Shown here one piece after another: positions 34,310 to 44,224 of a DNA stretch of 64,000 nt. The position numbers were made by a program, and so were the translations under genes. This stretch comes from Chytriomyces cf. hyalinus JEL632. Lineage: Eukaryota; Chytridiomycota; Chytridiomycetes; Chytridiales; Chytriomycetaceae. Location of the stretch: positions 310,001 to 374,000 of the forward strand of contig JAIWWG010000025.1 in NCBI GenBank assembly GCA_025435555.1, read 5' to 3'. Position 1 is the stretch's first letter. Each line of letters begins with the position of its first letter. The notes beneath the pieces are model-generated. The model was not told the DNA's origin, searched no databases, and saw nothing but the letters and a program-made list of their open reading frames with translations.

Positions 34310-35093
34310 TTACTTGTTAATTGAACTGCGAGAGCGGGGGGGAAAAAAAACCCTCACTTTGTTGGCGTGGCTTTCCAAGGGCACCGTAAGGATGGCGGCT
34401 GCACATGATGCAGCGTCGCGGACACTGATGGCGAAAAGATAGCCGTCCTCGAAGTAGTCGTAGTCGTGCTGCAACGGTTCAGGGTATGCCGTTGACGTCT
34501 CTTGGCCCAACGGAAGAAGACTCTATTCAAATTGAAAATTTTCATGCCAACTCTGGAACCTTTGGGGCCTCACCTCCATAAAGACCCCGGGCCATAGGAT
34601 TGTGAAGGGCACGCTCAGAGAAGCGAGGAGCGATTGCACCGCCATATGCTGCTGAACTAGCTCCTCGACGGCCAGTTGCTCGGTGGCAACGATGCATGAC
34701 AGCTTGACAATGTGTTTGACGCCTGACGCCTCCGCGACTTTCACCATCTCCATCTCGAGGACCGGCTTGATGGTCAGAAGAAATAGTCGGTCAACGTCCA
34801 CCAGGGCTGTATGTCTCCAAGTTAATATCCACATTTTACATAATGCGCTTACTAAGGCAGTGAACAGCGTCCTTACCGACGGCCAACGACAGAAGATCCT
34901 CGTTTGTACCTTGGCTGTATTCGATCCTACCTGCAGATTCTTCATTCGCAAACAAGGAGCGAGTGACTGCAGTGTTGCGGACAAACAGCCTGACTCGCAT
35001 GTCGTCGGAACCAGCAAGCAGCTGGCGGACAAGACTCTGGCCGATTTGGCCGGTTGCACCCGTGACAAGAATTCGCTCATTCCGAATGACCAT
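34310..35093 (-). CDS. NmrA-like NAD(P)-binding oxidoreductase
   Basis: The start is the ATG at 35093: MVIRNERILVTGATGQIGQS has the G-x-x-G-x-x-G Rossmann loop. LVRQLLAGSDDMRVRLFVR follows. An intron (about 34808-34877) joins LSLAV to ALVDVDRLFLLTI. Next come MVKVAEASGVKHIVKLSCIV and PFTILWPGVFME. A second intron (about 34515-34575, GTGAGG...AATAG) joins to SLLPLGQETSTAYPEPL and YLFAISVRDAASCAAAIL. The [FY]-x-x-V-R-D-A-A segment is typical of NmrA/atypical SDR proteins. It is somewhat shorter than usual (about 240 residues). NmrA-like proteins act as NADPH-sensing regulators or reductases; which applies cannot be told. Confidence 0.78.
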
Positions 35094-36574
35094 TGGGGCA
35101 AGCAGTAATACGTAGTTGTGTGCAGGTGTGAAACGTGAGTGTTCTTGGTGTAGTTTTCTTTTCACCAACAAAAACTGAAATTTTACGTAATGTTCTTTCG
35201 TGATAGAATCAAGGAAAGGACAAAACGGGGTCTTGGCGCATTCTGTCGACCAGCGCTTGTCGCGCGTACTTTTTTTACCCGTCTTCGTGCGTCATTCTGC
35301 GTGCAATCAACACGTGATCGTCCCATGGTCCTTTTAATGGCCCAGTGCACAAACACTCCCAACTCTCGATCGGCCCTGCATATCATGATATCACAACACA
35401 TCTCAGCGAGCTGCGGTTCAGTCAACAGAGACGTGTCTTTTGAACCATCTGCCCCTCCACCCCCCCATGTCCCGGTGTGGAATGCCACCCCCGTGAGGTT
35501 ACAGCACGACAAACAACCTTATCTGAATCTCTGAAGATGGTATTTATGCCCGTCGTCTTTTTTACTCGGTATGCCCTAGTTCCATTGTTTTTTAAATACT
35601 GGTAGATCTTGTTGCTGACTCATCCAGATACCAACTGTGATTTCTGCTATGAACAGTTTGTTCGGACGTCGAAACAGCGTGAAACTCATCTGATCCACAC
35701 GGTTGTTGAAAACACCAACAGCGCGATTCATCGAACACGCACGCACGCACGCACGCACGCAGCGACATGCATACAAACACTGCTCGAATACGGACGAATA
35801 ATAACGCACACTTGCAACTGAAACATTGTCCAAAAAGGGTGAGTGACATGTCATTAATAAAAATGATTTTATAGCGCCACCACAGACGAGGCTCGTGACC
35901 TGCAACTGAAATCGCCTCCTTGAGAGCAATATAACAACTAAACAGACAACCAAGCGATCCAAGAGAGAAGAGCGATCTGAGTGGGAAATCGATGGCCGCG
36001 ATAACGGTCAAACTAAAACCTCCTTCTCGAGACAGAGAGTCCAAGAAGTCACCCATCCCACACCCTGCTGGACAGCAACTATCACGGCGGCGTCGGTGGG
36101 CTGGATGTACCTTAGTGTATTCTAGCCACAGCCTCACGTTCGCCGGACATAAATTTCGTTTCGATTGGTCCCACAACCATCTCCGACGACGTCATTCCGT
36201 TTCAAATCCAAAGAAAAGTGCGTTTACCTCTCGAAGCATGGTACGGATATACCTTTCATGACGGTTCCTCCGCTTGAATTCTATTTCGTCAGGTATACGT
36301 GAATACTGATTTTAAGTTATGAAAAGGATTAACCCTGGAAAGACGACCTCAAACTGACAAAGCGGCTTCCCATTTTTTTCTTTTTTTCCATGTTTTCGGC
36401 GGATCGAATCCTTTCTCGATCTTGCTTTTTTTTTTTTTTTCTTTCTTGCATGAGTGGTCGATAATTGTATAAAATCTTGAGCAATCAACTCCGCGCACAC
36501 ACTTCACGAAACGTGGGGGGTTCAGCACGGTGAGCAAAACACTCCAAGCCACAGCAACCACACCCTCCCACAAA
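35094..36574. other. Long intergenic stretch with (CACG)n microsatellite
   Basis: About 1.5 kb, the longest gap in the window. A CACG-type tetranucleotide run lies at about 35736-35761. Open frames at 35190-35534 (plus) and about 35592-36176 (minus) show no recognisable domain and unusual composition, so I do not call them. A TATA-like word (TGTATAAAAT, about 36467-36476) precedes the gene at 36575. Confidence 0.45.
35736..35761. repeat. CACG tetranucleotide microsatellite
   Basis: About six tandem copies of a CACG-type unit in the longest intergenic stretch. Confidence 0.85.
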
Positions 36575-36958
36575 ATGCCTGTAAAGACGGATCCCTACGG
36601 AACAGTTCAGAAGGAGCCGTCTCCTCCGCTCGCACGAGTCTTTAAGAAACCGCGGGGTCCAGATTTCAGCAGCGACGGCCTTGGAGGACCCAACTTTAAA
36701 CAGCATGGCCACTTCCTCGATGCGATTCATTGCGCGGAACTATCGGAACCTGCTTCGGCCTCACTACTGGCACCTTCATCATGGACGACTGCGTCAGTCT
36801 CGGACGTTCTGTCGTCGTCGTCCACTTCAGCTTCAGTTGAATCCAAAAGCACTGCAACAACTACCCGTACAGCGCTGGGAGTCTACCGCTCACGAATGTA
36901 CTCTCTGCGCAATTCTGAGCGTCCTGATTTGTCCTTGCTGGACGTCGTGTCGAGATGA
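36575..36958 (+). CDS. Small disordered protein 1, RVFKxPR / YSLRxxERP family
   Basis: A 127-residue intronless frame, ATG at 36575. It begins MPVKTDPYGTVQKEPSPP, carries LARVFKKPRGPDFS near residue 20, a Ser/Thr-rich middle, and near the end YRSRMYSLRNSERPDLSL. RVFK-x-PR recurs in the genes at 37452 and 61973. The R-x-R-[LM]-Y-S-L-R-x-x-[DE]-R-P block recurs at 38081 and, more loosely, at 39094 and 39679. No domain or signal peptide. A TATA-like word sits about 105 bases upstream, and a 24-base A run begins 37 bases after the stop. Function unknown. Confidence 0.6.
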   Translation: MPVKTDPYGTVQKEPSPPLARVFKKPRGPDFSSDGLGGPNFKQHGHFLDAIHCAELSEPASASLLAPSSWTTASVSDVLSSSSTSASVESKSTATTTRTALGVYRSRMYSLRNSERPDLSLLDVVSR

Positions 36959-37451
36959 TGGCACACAACTGAAACCACTCACCCCCGCACCACCCAAAAA
37001 AAAAAAAAAAAAAAAAAAAGAAAGGAACAGGAAAGGGCAACCCAACAACCGAGTGTCAGAGCTGCCATCTCTCCTTACGACGACATTTCGACATCTGCAT
37101 CTTTGCGCTTTGCATGCTTATTCATTTTTTGAGTATCAATTTTATATTTTTATGTTTCCCAGTTGCAGACGCAAGACAGCTGCATTGTTTAGTGTGTGTG
37201 TGTGTGTGTGTTCATTGAATAGATGGATCCAATCGTTGTTGTTTAAGCGTGGTTTGCTCTTATCGTGCATTGCACCCAAACAATAATAGTCACCCTCGCT
37301 CACTTTAAAAAATACAGGGTTGCCACCACTGAAGTCAGGGTTCAGCGGCGAAAACTTCTTAAAACAGGGTTGGGTTAAAATCGTATTTATACACACACGT
37401 AAATCTAACGCATATAAAAAACAGCCCACACACACACAAGCCACGTTCACA
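36959..37451. other. Intergenic with poly(A) run and GT microsatellite
   Basis: It holds 24 consecutive A at 36996-37019 and a GT run at about 37192-37211. A TATA-like word (CATATAAAAA, about 37411-37420) lies some 35 bases before the next ATG. Confidence 0.6.
36996..37019 (+). repeat. Poly(A) run, 24 bases
   Basis: Twenty-four consecutive A starting 37 bases beyond the stop of small gene 1. The position is like the tail of a retroposed mRNA, but it could be simple-sequence expansion. Confidence 0.85.
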
Positions 37452-37847
37452 ATGCTCACTGCAGTCTCAATATCTACACCTTGTCCTCTCACGCTCATGA
37501 GCTCAACCCGCGTGTTTAAGCGACCTCGGGCATTCGATCCTTCAACGAAAGCTGCTGCAGCTGGGATGACAGCATGCACACCAACATACAACCCACCAGC
37601 TACATACTACGCAGCTACACCTTCATCAGTCTCGCATCCTAATACCTCTGTCCTCGCAATGACATGTCGCTCTTCTGACTCAATACGCAGCAGCGGCAGC
37701 GTGGGGGCAAGACCGCGGATGGACTGTCTCAAGGGCATACAGCGACCCAGCCTATCTGTACTGATGGACTGTGAGCGTGACTGTGACGAGTGTGAGCTTG
37801 TGTCGCACCCATTGCAGTCGTCGTCGTTTGCAGGCGTCTTCATCTAA
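37452..37847 (+). CDS. Small disordered protein 2, RVFKxPR family
   Basis: A 131-residue intronless frame. It begins MLTAVSISTPCPLTLMSS, then TRVFKRPRAFDPSTK, the same R-V-F-K-x-P-R block as in the genes at 36575 and 61973. A Tyr/Pro/Ser-rich middle follows, then LKGIQRPSLSVLMDCERD and the end SSFAGVFI. The codon after FI is TAA. No membrane segment or known domain. An AATAAA at about 37955 and a run of 25 A at 38005 follow the gene. Confidence 0.55.
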   Translation: MLTAVSISTPCPLTLMSSTRVFKRPRAFDPSTKAAAAGMTACTPTYNPPATYYAATPSSVSHPNTSVLAMTCRSSDSIRSSGSVGARPRMDCLKGIQRPSLSVLMDCERDCDECELVSHPLQSSSFAGVFI

Positions 37848-38004
37848 GCCGTTTGAGTTTGCATCAAGTAGAAGCACAACATTCCGTATTTTTGCACACA
37901 CCCCCAGTTTCAATCTAGTTTTCCTAATATCAGGCAACCCAACGCTGTTGCATAAAATAAAAGCATCCTGCATCCGCACTACTTTTGAAGGAGAACCGCA
38001 ACTC

Positions 38005-38029
38005 AAAAAAAAAAAAAAAAAAAAAAAAA
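38005..38029 (+). repeat. Poly(A) run, 25 bases
   Basis: Twenty-five consecutive A lying about 45 bases after an AATAAA and 51 bases before the ATG of the next small gene. Confidence 0.85.
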
Positions 38030-38080
38030 GTCATGCACTTTTTAATTTTACCTATAAATAATACCAATAATCACAGAGGC

Positions 38081-38473
38081 ATGCTACCGCCACTCCCGCA
38101 CCCTTCACCACCCTTGTCGTCGCTATCATCCGCAGCAACTGCGTCATGCCGCAAGCCACCACAGCAATCTCACATCCAACAGCGCATTCCGCAACAGCGT
38201 CACTCTGGTCTGCCTCTCGCTGCCCTCACCGTTTCGCAGTTTGCAGTGACCGACTCGCCGCCTCTACGAATCAGCATGCACAATGTCCAGTCTTCAGAAA
38301 GGGATCGAGACGGGGGCGACCGAGACAGAGAGCCCAACAGTCGGAGGGCAGCGCGGCCGTGTGCTCGCAACCGACCGAGGCTGTACTCGCTTCGCAGCGC
38401 AGATAGACCTTCTCAAGTGGCGCTCTTGCTCAGCGACCAGGATGATCTCTCGCCGCCACCTATATGCGTGTGA
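38081..38473 (+). CDS. Small disordered protein 3, YSLRxxDRP family
   Basis: A 130-residue intronless frame, ATG at 38081 about 25 bases after a TATAAA. It begins MLPPLPHPSPPLSSL, has a Gln/Pro/Arg-rich middle (SSERDRDGGDRDREPNSRR) and ends with RPRLYSLRSADRPSQVALL followed by SDQDDLSPPPICV. The RPRLYSLRSADRP block pairs with SRMYSLRNSERP of small protein 1 and RLNALSELDRP / RLNAISTKERP of the next two genes. Unknown function. Confidence 0.5.
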   Translation: MLPPLPHPSPPLSSLSSAATASCRKPPQQSHIQQRIPQQRHSGLPLAALTVSQFAVTDSPPLRISMHNVQSSERDRDGGDRDREPNSRRAARPCARNRPRLYSLRSADRPSQVALLLSDQDDLSPPPICV

Positions 38474-39093
38474 TGTGTGCTGACCTCCTTCATTTTACAA
38501 GTGAACGTCCCTTCAGGGGCGGGAACCCCTAATTTTGCCATTCAAAGGAGCGCAATTGGCTTCCCATCTATTTCAAATCCATCTTTTTGAGCTCAGCAAG
38601 ACGTTTGTCCGTCCCTAATATCAGCATTTACTCTATCCTGGCAGCATGTTCTGCGAGGTCGTTTTGTTTTTACGTTCACCCCCCTCCCATAATTTCTTGG
38701 TGTGAATTCGGATAATAATAATTATAATCGTCACGACGCTTTTCAGACACACTCTTGCCTTGTTGTTGTTCTTCTTCTTTTTTCAGACACAGCCGCGGCA
38801 TTTAGGTTGCGTGGCTTTCTGGTAAAAATGCTGGACGGCTGAAAACATGTCAGTTTCCACGTATGATCGATCGCGTGCACGCATGCATGCAGCCCAATGC
38901 GCTTAAAAATGCATCGAGTCATGTTGCACACAGATTGCAATGGGCCAGCACGGCGAGTGTGGTTGATGTGACTCAATGTTACGAACGATCCGATGGGAAA
39001 GTGACCCACAAAAAAAGCGACATATAAAAACGAAGCGTGACTCCTTTTTTTTCAAACTCACATTCAACTGCCAAACGAAAAAAATACATAACA
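38474..39093. other. Intergenic, no gene seen
   Basis: A 620-base spacer. A TATA-like word, CATATAAAAA (about 39021-39030), lies some 65 bases before the next ATG and matches the one before the gene at 37452. There is a short TTC-type run near 38770. Confidence 0.5.
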
Positions 39094-39324
39094 ATGAGTG
39101 CAACTGTATCCATGAGCATCGCGACCAGAGAGACCGACTCCCTCAACTGGACTGCCGCTGACTGCTTTGGGCATTCTGAACGAGAACATCGACACCGACT
39201 GAATGCATTGTCTGAGCTTGACCGACCAACGCGAACGAGTGTGGAAGATGCGCGTGAGGATTGGACTTTATCCGACGCAAACGCAAATGCCAATTCGGAC
39301 AGCTTACTGTCGCGTGCCGCGTAA
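39094..39324 (+). CDS. Small disordered protein 4, RLNALSxxDRP family
   Basis: A 76-residue intronless frame, ATG at 39094, TAA at 39322. It begins MSATVSMSIATRETDSL, carries HRHRLNALSELDRPTRTSVE in the middle, and ends SDSLLSRAA. The R-L-N-A-L-S-x-x-D-R-P block is nearly the same as in the next gene. A TATA box is about 65 bases upstream. Function unknown. Confidence 0.5.
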   Translation: MSATVSMSIATRETDSLNWTAADCFGHSEREHRHRLNALSELDRPTRTSVEDAREDWTLSDANANANSDSLLSRAA

Positions 39325-39678
39325 TAATGAATGAATGGGTCACGCTTTTCAAAGGACATGAAAAGATTTCAAATTAATTTTCTTCTAATAATTATAATAT
39401 CTCTCATATTCCGTTAAATTGTTTTTATTTAAAATGAAAGGAAATAAAACAACAACTTCTCATTGAACCCACGAGTTCTTTTCTTGTTTCCTTTGTTTGT
39501 ATGAACCCAAAAAGCAAACCAATTTTTTGATAAATCAAGTTCCCAATTTCACATTTTTATTTTTACAACAAAATAAGGGTTCCCCGCCTTGCCACACAAA
39601 CGACCAGCAAAACAACCCAAACCCAAACGTATACCACCCACCCCAAGAACACCCCCAACAAAAAACAACAACACTGAA
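39325..39678. other. Intergenic, AT-rich, no gene seen
   Basis: AT-rich spacer with an AATAAA near 39442, likely the 3' end of the preceding gene. Confidence 0.5.
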
Positions 39679-39909
39679 ATGGCATCCTCCGCAACTACTT
39701 CCGCTCTGAGTCTCAACTCTCCTCCGACAGCAAGCAGAATGAATCCCGTCGTTGCAGCCACTCCCGATGCTGTTTCTTTGGCGTCCAAACCAAACCCGGT
39801 GGCCATGATGCGATCACCCAGCGGGAGACCCCGGCTCAATGCAATCAGCACAAAAGAGAGACCGCCCGTTGATACGCTCGATGCCCGTGCTGCACTCGTT
39901 GGCCAGTAA
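39679..39909 (+). CDS. Small disordered protein 5, RLNAISxxERP family
   Basis: A 76-residue intronless frame, exactly as long as its neighbour. It begins MASSATTSALSLNSPPT and carries PSGRPRLNAISTKERPPVDT before the end DARAALVGQ. The block aligns with RLNALSELDRP of the 39094 gene and RPRLYSLRSADRP of the 38081 gene. No known domain. Confidence 0.5.
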   Translation: MASSATTSALSLNSPPTASRMNPVVAATPDAVSLASKPNPVAMMRSPSGRPRLNAISTKERPPVDTLDARAALVGQ

Positions 39910-40631
39910 CGCACAAATCTGCAGATTTTTTACCATTATGCCCCCCGATCCCGAAAAACGACCCTCCCAAGTTCGCAAGAAGACCTCTTAAACAATGTAC
40001 CGCCTTGTCCGCATCGAAAGGAAAAATACCACACCTAAAACCGGGGAAAAAAACGGGACAACAAACAAAAAAAAAAGAAACTCCTTCTCCTTCAACCATT
40101 TTCATTTCTCACCATATGGAGACCTTCTCTCTTTCCTTTTTTTACTATTTTTGTTTTAATTAGAAGTAATAATTCTTGGTTTTCTTTCCATACAATAATA
40201 AACAAGACCGCGTTAATGAGCACAATCTGTTGTTGTGCACGTGTGGATGGATGAGTCATCCTGAATCGCCCCGTAAAAAACACACAAAAACAACCTTCAA
40301 TTCCATTGCGAGCAGCGACCAGCGACCAGCTTAAACTGCCGTGTGATGGATGGATCGACCAGTGTCCTGAACTGAATTTACCCATCAGTTCCTGGAGTCA
40401 TCAACTTCCTTCTTCTTCAAAAACCCGTGTTAAAAACACCGATATATTCGCTAATAAACTGGGGATCATCGGGAGTTGATGCACAGGTTAATGTTCACAA
40501 GATATTTATTGAAAGACAAGGGCCAAATTCAAAGAACAGCCAAGCATCCAAAATTGGCACGACCCCTTCTTTCCGGAAAAACAGAAAGCTTCCCACGCAC
40601 ACAACGACATACCTTGCGCATCCTCACAAAA
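39910..40631. other. Intergenic, no gene seen
   Basis: A 722-base spacer with several A and T runs and a short direct repeat AGCGACC near 40312-40328. No frame here has a recognisable product. Confidence 0.45.
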
Positions 40632-41446
40632 ATGGTGTCGCTGAACCTGTTCCAACGCGGTGTCCTCTACTTCACAGTCAAGGCAGGAAACTTCTCACCC
40701 CTGCTCAAACACGGCATGGACATGTTCTTTTACAAGCAATACCTCTACGCAAACAGTGAGTAATCTTCTATACATCGTGATTCGCCTTAGGATCCATGTC
40801 ACTTTGTCTCCTCATCCGTCAAGCGCGCGTTCAAATAACCCGTCAAATCTGAAAACCAGAGCTCGGTCCAAGCTGTCAATATCTCATTTTCCCACTCGTG
40901 TGTAAAGACGACTTTGGAACCGAATGGACGATTTATACGGAACTTGGATGCGCAGATGTGGTCGCTCTTCTCACCTGGATCATTATTGGATTTCACACGC
41001 TGATTTCGATTTACGCGCTGGCGATAAACTGCGGCAAAGAGAAAGGAAGCCCTGACTTTCTTGCGGGAATGGAGGTAAACTTCCCCCCCTTGTTGTTTTA
41101 ATCCCGTGATGATAACCATCCCATTCATTTAATTCATTAGAGCTCTTGTTGTGGGGCGGGGGCCGTGTTTGTTTCGTTGGGAGCATACGATGTTGAAGTT
41201 GAAGTGCATCGAAAAGTTGCCAACACAAAATGGAGACGCGCAGTCAGAGGAGTCACGGCCATTTTCCAGTTTGTGATTCTCGTCTTCACATGCAGCGCCA
41301 TCCGCATCGTGACTGGGTTTGGAACCGTTGCAATTGCTGATTTCCAGCGCACCAGTTTGTTTGTTTGGCTATTTGTGCTGATGTTGAACCTGTTTACAAT
41401 GACGGAGCATATTTTTGAAGGAGTCGCGTTTGGAACCATTCTTTGA
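40632..41446 (+). CDS. Four-helix membrane protein, unknown
   Basis: The ATG at 40632 starts MVSLNLFQRGVLYFTVKAG. An intron (about 40757-40858, GTGAGT...ACCAG) joins YAN to KLGPSCQYLIFPLVC, and a second (about 41073-41140) joins FLAGME to SSCCGAGAVFVSLG. Likely membrane segments are VVALLTWIIIGFHTLISIYA, AGAVFVSLG, GVTAIFQFVILVFTCSAI and FVWLFVLMLNLFTMTEHIF. It ends EGVAFGTIL. The Cys-rich loop (SSCCG) is loosely tetraspanin-like, but other landmarks are absent. Family not recognised. Confidence 0.6.
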
Positions 41447-41579
41447 CTTTTACATAATCTTATTTATTTTTCGAATTTTTGTGATGATTATATATTATAG
41501 CGGGGAGCGGCCGTTTTTTGGTATTTTTGTTGCGAGGGGGATGTGTGTTGTGTGAATAAAGAACGAGTATTTTGAGCTA

Positions 41580-42210
41580 TCATTGCCAGAGAGAAATGAC
41601 GCCTCGACCTCTCGATCTTATCCCTCCTGTGTGAGTTATCGGATTCGCGCCCGCAAGTATCGGTGCCGGTTGCGCAGTCAATTTCGAGAACGTGGATTGC
41701 AAAGTTGGCTGGTTTGGAAAAGCGACGACACTGTCAGAAAAAAAAACACACACACACAACCAAAGAATCCTCAAAGAAACTTACGTCGGCTACAGCGACA
41801 GCGTTCACCCGCAATACTTGAATGCCAACTTCTCTTTTCGGATGAATGAAGATATCCATATTTTCGGCCCGTGCATCTCTTTTCACTGGGCTTCGTGCCC
41901 TCGCCGCCGGCATTTGATTCGCTTGAGGTCGATTCTCACTGGGATTTGTCGCAAGTTGATGTCGTTCGAATTGATGTATGGACGATTGCGCATGTGTTGT
42001 TTGCTGAGAGCGGGCAGATTCAGCGGGCAAGGGATTTTTGGTCTGGTTGCGGCCAAGCCTTGCGGCGATATTGCTGCGCGGCGGACTTGCGGGGGTATCT
42101 TGTTTGCCCAAACGCTCGGCGATACTTTTACGGGCTGTGGAGGCTGCTGCTGCGGGTCTGGCTCCAAGCCGCTCTGAAATGTGTTGCCGCTGCTTGATTT
42201 CTTTTGGCAT
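41580..42210 (-). CDS. RLG-repeat basic protein, possible mRNA-export adaptor
   Basis: Starts MPKEIKQRQHISERLGARP at 42210. Three copies of an I-[SA]-x-R-L-G motif lie in the first 60 residues: HISERLGARP, SIAERLGKQD and NIAARLGRNQ, each followed by basic or disordered sequence. An intron (about 41685-41786) ends at CCAAACCAG and joins VAVAD to PTLQSTFSKLTAQ in phase 0. The C-terminus is GGIRSRGRGVISLWQ, an RG-type tail. Short RLG motifs plus RG tails occur in TREX-associated export adaptors, but I cannot name the family. Its stop lies 133 bases from the convergent membrane-protein gene. Confidence 0.5.
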
Positions 42211-42236
42211 TTTTTTTTCTGGACTTTTTTTTTTGT

Positions 42237-44156
42237 TTATTGATTCGGAGAAACGCTCGATACTTCACGCAGGTCATTATCTGAGCGGCTGTATGGGTTC
42301 GGCAGGTTTATCTGTAACAGCGATTCAAAAGTCTGCCGGCAAATGGGGCATTTAGGCGCAACCCCCGATCCCATAGCACCACCATTGGCGTTACGTCCTT
42401 GCATGCGCAGTGTTTCTCCACAACCGTGACATAAACACAAATGTCTGCAAGGCAGTACAATTGTATCCTTCAGTTCAGACATGCATACAACGCATTCGCG
42501 CATTGTCTGCAAGTCTTCCGCCGCGAGACTGACGTTCGGGTTGGATTGGCCTGTGCCCGTTGGATCCGTGTATCCAAATACATCGTGCAGGAGGTATGGC
42601 GTCCCATCGATCAAGGCTTTTTGTTTCAGGACTTTCACGGCCAAACTGTGGTTATTTTTGGTCAAAAGGCTGGCGTAAGTGACTTGAATGTTGACTGTTT
42701 TTTCGGCAGGTTCTCTAACTGTGTGTGAAACGGAGCGCAGAAGGTTTAAGTTTGATTTGACAAGAAGCAAAACGTGAAAAAACTTACAAGTCTGCAGATC
42801 GTCGACAGGGTCGTCCAATGCCTCCATCACAATTACGAGAGGGTAATACATGGCCTCGTTGCTTAGAAGAAGGTTCGCTTTGCTGTTCACATCATCGTCC
42901 AAGCTGGAGACATCGACTGCAACTTCCTGAGCCGCAACTTCTTCCGAATTTGCCTCAATATGCGGAGTTTCCACACGAATTTTCCCTGCTTCCAAATCAA
43001 CTTCTTTGACGCTCTCCGCATTTTCTGCAACGTTTGTGGTAAGACTTTCCGGGCCCACACCCGCTGCCTCCGCCCCAACAACAGCGCTTTTCGGTTGAGC
43101 AGATTCTCCAAAAACCAGCTCCTCTTTGGAAAACCACTTTGAATCAAATGCATCCGCCTCAGGAACACAAAATTTTTGATTCAACCCCGCCGGAAACGGG
43201 CCATACGTTTTCACAGTCGGAAGCGCCAAGTCCGCAGCACCCGATCCACCACCACCACCCGACGACTCGATCCGCGTTACCGCTTTTTTCGCAGCATCAT
43301 CTAACCTTGAAGAAGCACGTTTATCTGCGTATTTAGGAGCAAACGCCAACTTTCGCGAGCCATCCGCTTTCTGGACGAGGATTTCTTTGGATAGGTAATA
43401 CACATGAATGATACACGGTGATGATGCGTCAAATTGGAATTCGAGAATATGCCGCTTTGCTGCATTTGAATCTATTGCTGCTGCTGCTGAGGGGGTTGTT
43501 GATGTTGAAGGCAAGTCTTCAATTGCGATTGGTGTCATTTTTAGGGATGCTTTTCGAAGGTTCGTGAGAGACTGAAGAGTTGAAGTAAGGTTCACGTCAC
43601 CAAGAGGCGCCTGTGGATTATTGAGCAGTGTTTAGTGGGGGTTATTTTTTTTTTTTGCAAATGAAGGGGGCTGCTCCCTCGCAAAAACATACTTGGTTAT
43701 ACAGCCGTGAAATTTCCATAAGTTCATCTTCCGTCAACTTTCCTTCCAAGTTCGGTCCCACAGAAGAAGCAAATTTCGCAGACGGGGAAGAAGCACTGTT
43801 GGAATTTGAATTCCAGAAACTGAAGGGAGCGACAAGAAGTTGCGCCAGTCCAGAAGCAGCAGGGGATGATCCGTTTGATTGCATAGTCACTGCCCCAGCC
43901 GACTGAAGCACGTGCGAGTTTGTAATAAAGTGTGGCCCGAAAAACAGTTTCGCACTTTCACCAAAATACGCCGCAGCAATCTGAAGTGTGTGGAGCAAAA
44001 ATATTTGTCTCAGTCGGTCAGTGTCGATCGTTTCTTGTTTCATAGGGGGGCGCAGTTTACCTGATCATCTGAAGTGGAACTGGTACCTCTGACTTGGCCC
44101 AAGGGAATCGCTGGTGGGGTGTTGTCTGGGGGTGGTCGAGACAAGAGAGATCCCAT
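42237..44156 (-). CDS. RING E3 ligase, MGRN1/RNF157 (LOG2) type
   Basis: Starts at the ATG at 44156 with MGSLLSRPPP, an N-myristoylation signal as in MGRN1. An intron (about 43986-44059) leads to IAAAYFGESAKLFFGPHFI. Next come ILEFQFDASSPCIIHVYYL, GPFPAGLNQKFCVPEAD, YYPLVIVMEALDDP and, after an intron, VNIQVTYASLLTK and PYLLHDVFGY, matching the MGRN1 substrate-binding region. The C3HC4 RING is CVVCMSELKDTIVLPCRHLC, CHGCGETLR and PKCPICRQTFESLLQI. Family members are membrane-tethered ubiquitin ligases acting on receptors and endosomal traffic. A long Glu-rich insert lies between the substrate region and the RING. All zinc ligands are present. Confidence 0.88.
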
Positions 44157-44224
44157 TTAAATCTGATTTCTTTTTATGTTCAACAGTTTTGGCGTAAATA
44201 ATCCATAGAAAATTCAGACTCTTG

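Noticed and set aside
35190-35534. 114-residue plus-strand frame with an ATG
   Set aside because: No domain, low-complexity Pro run, unlikely composition and no splice or codon support; lies in a microsatellite-rich gap.
35592-36176. Long minus-strand frame of about 194 codons
   Set aside because: Starts without an ATG, reads through a CACG microsatellite and is Cys/Arg-rich in a way typical of chance frames.
36575-37100. RVFK read as a PP1 RVxF motif in the small proteins
   Set aside because: RVxF needs a residue between Val and Phe; in R-V-F-K they are adjacent, so it does not fit the docking consensus.
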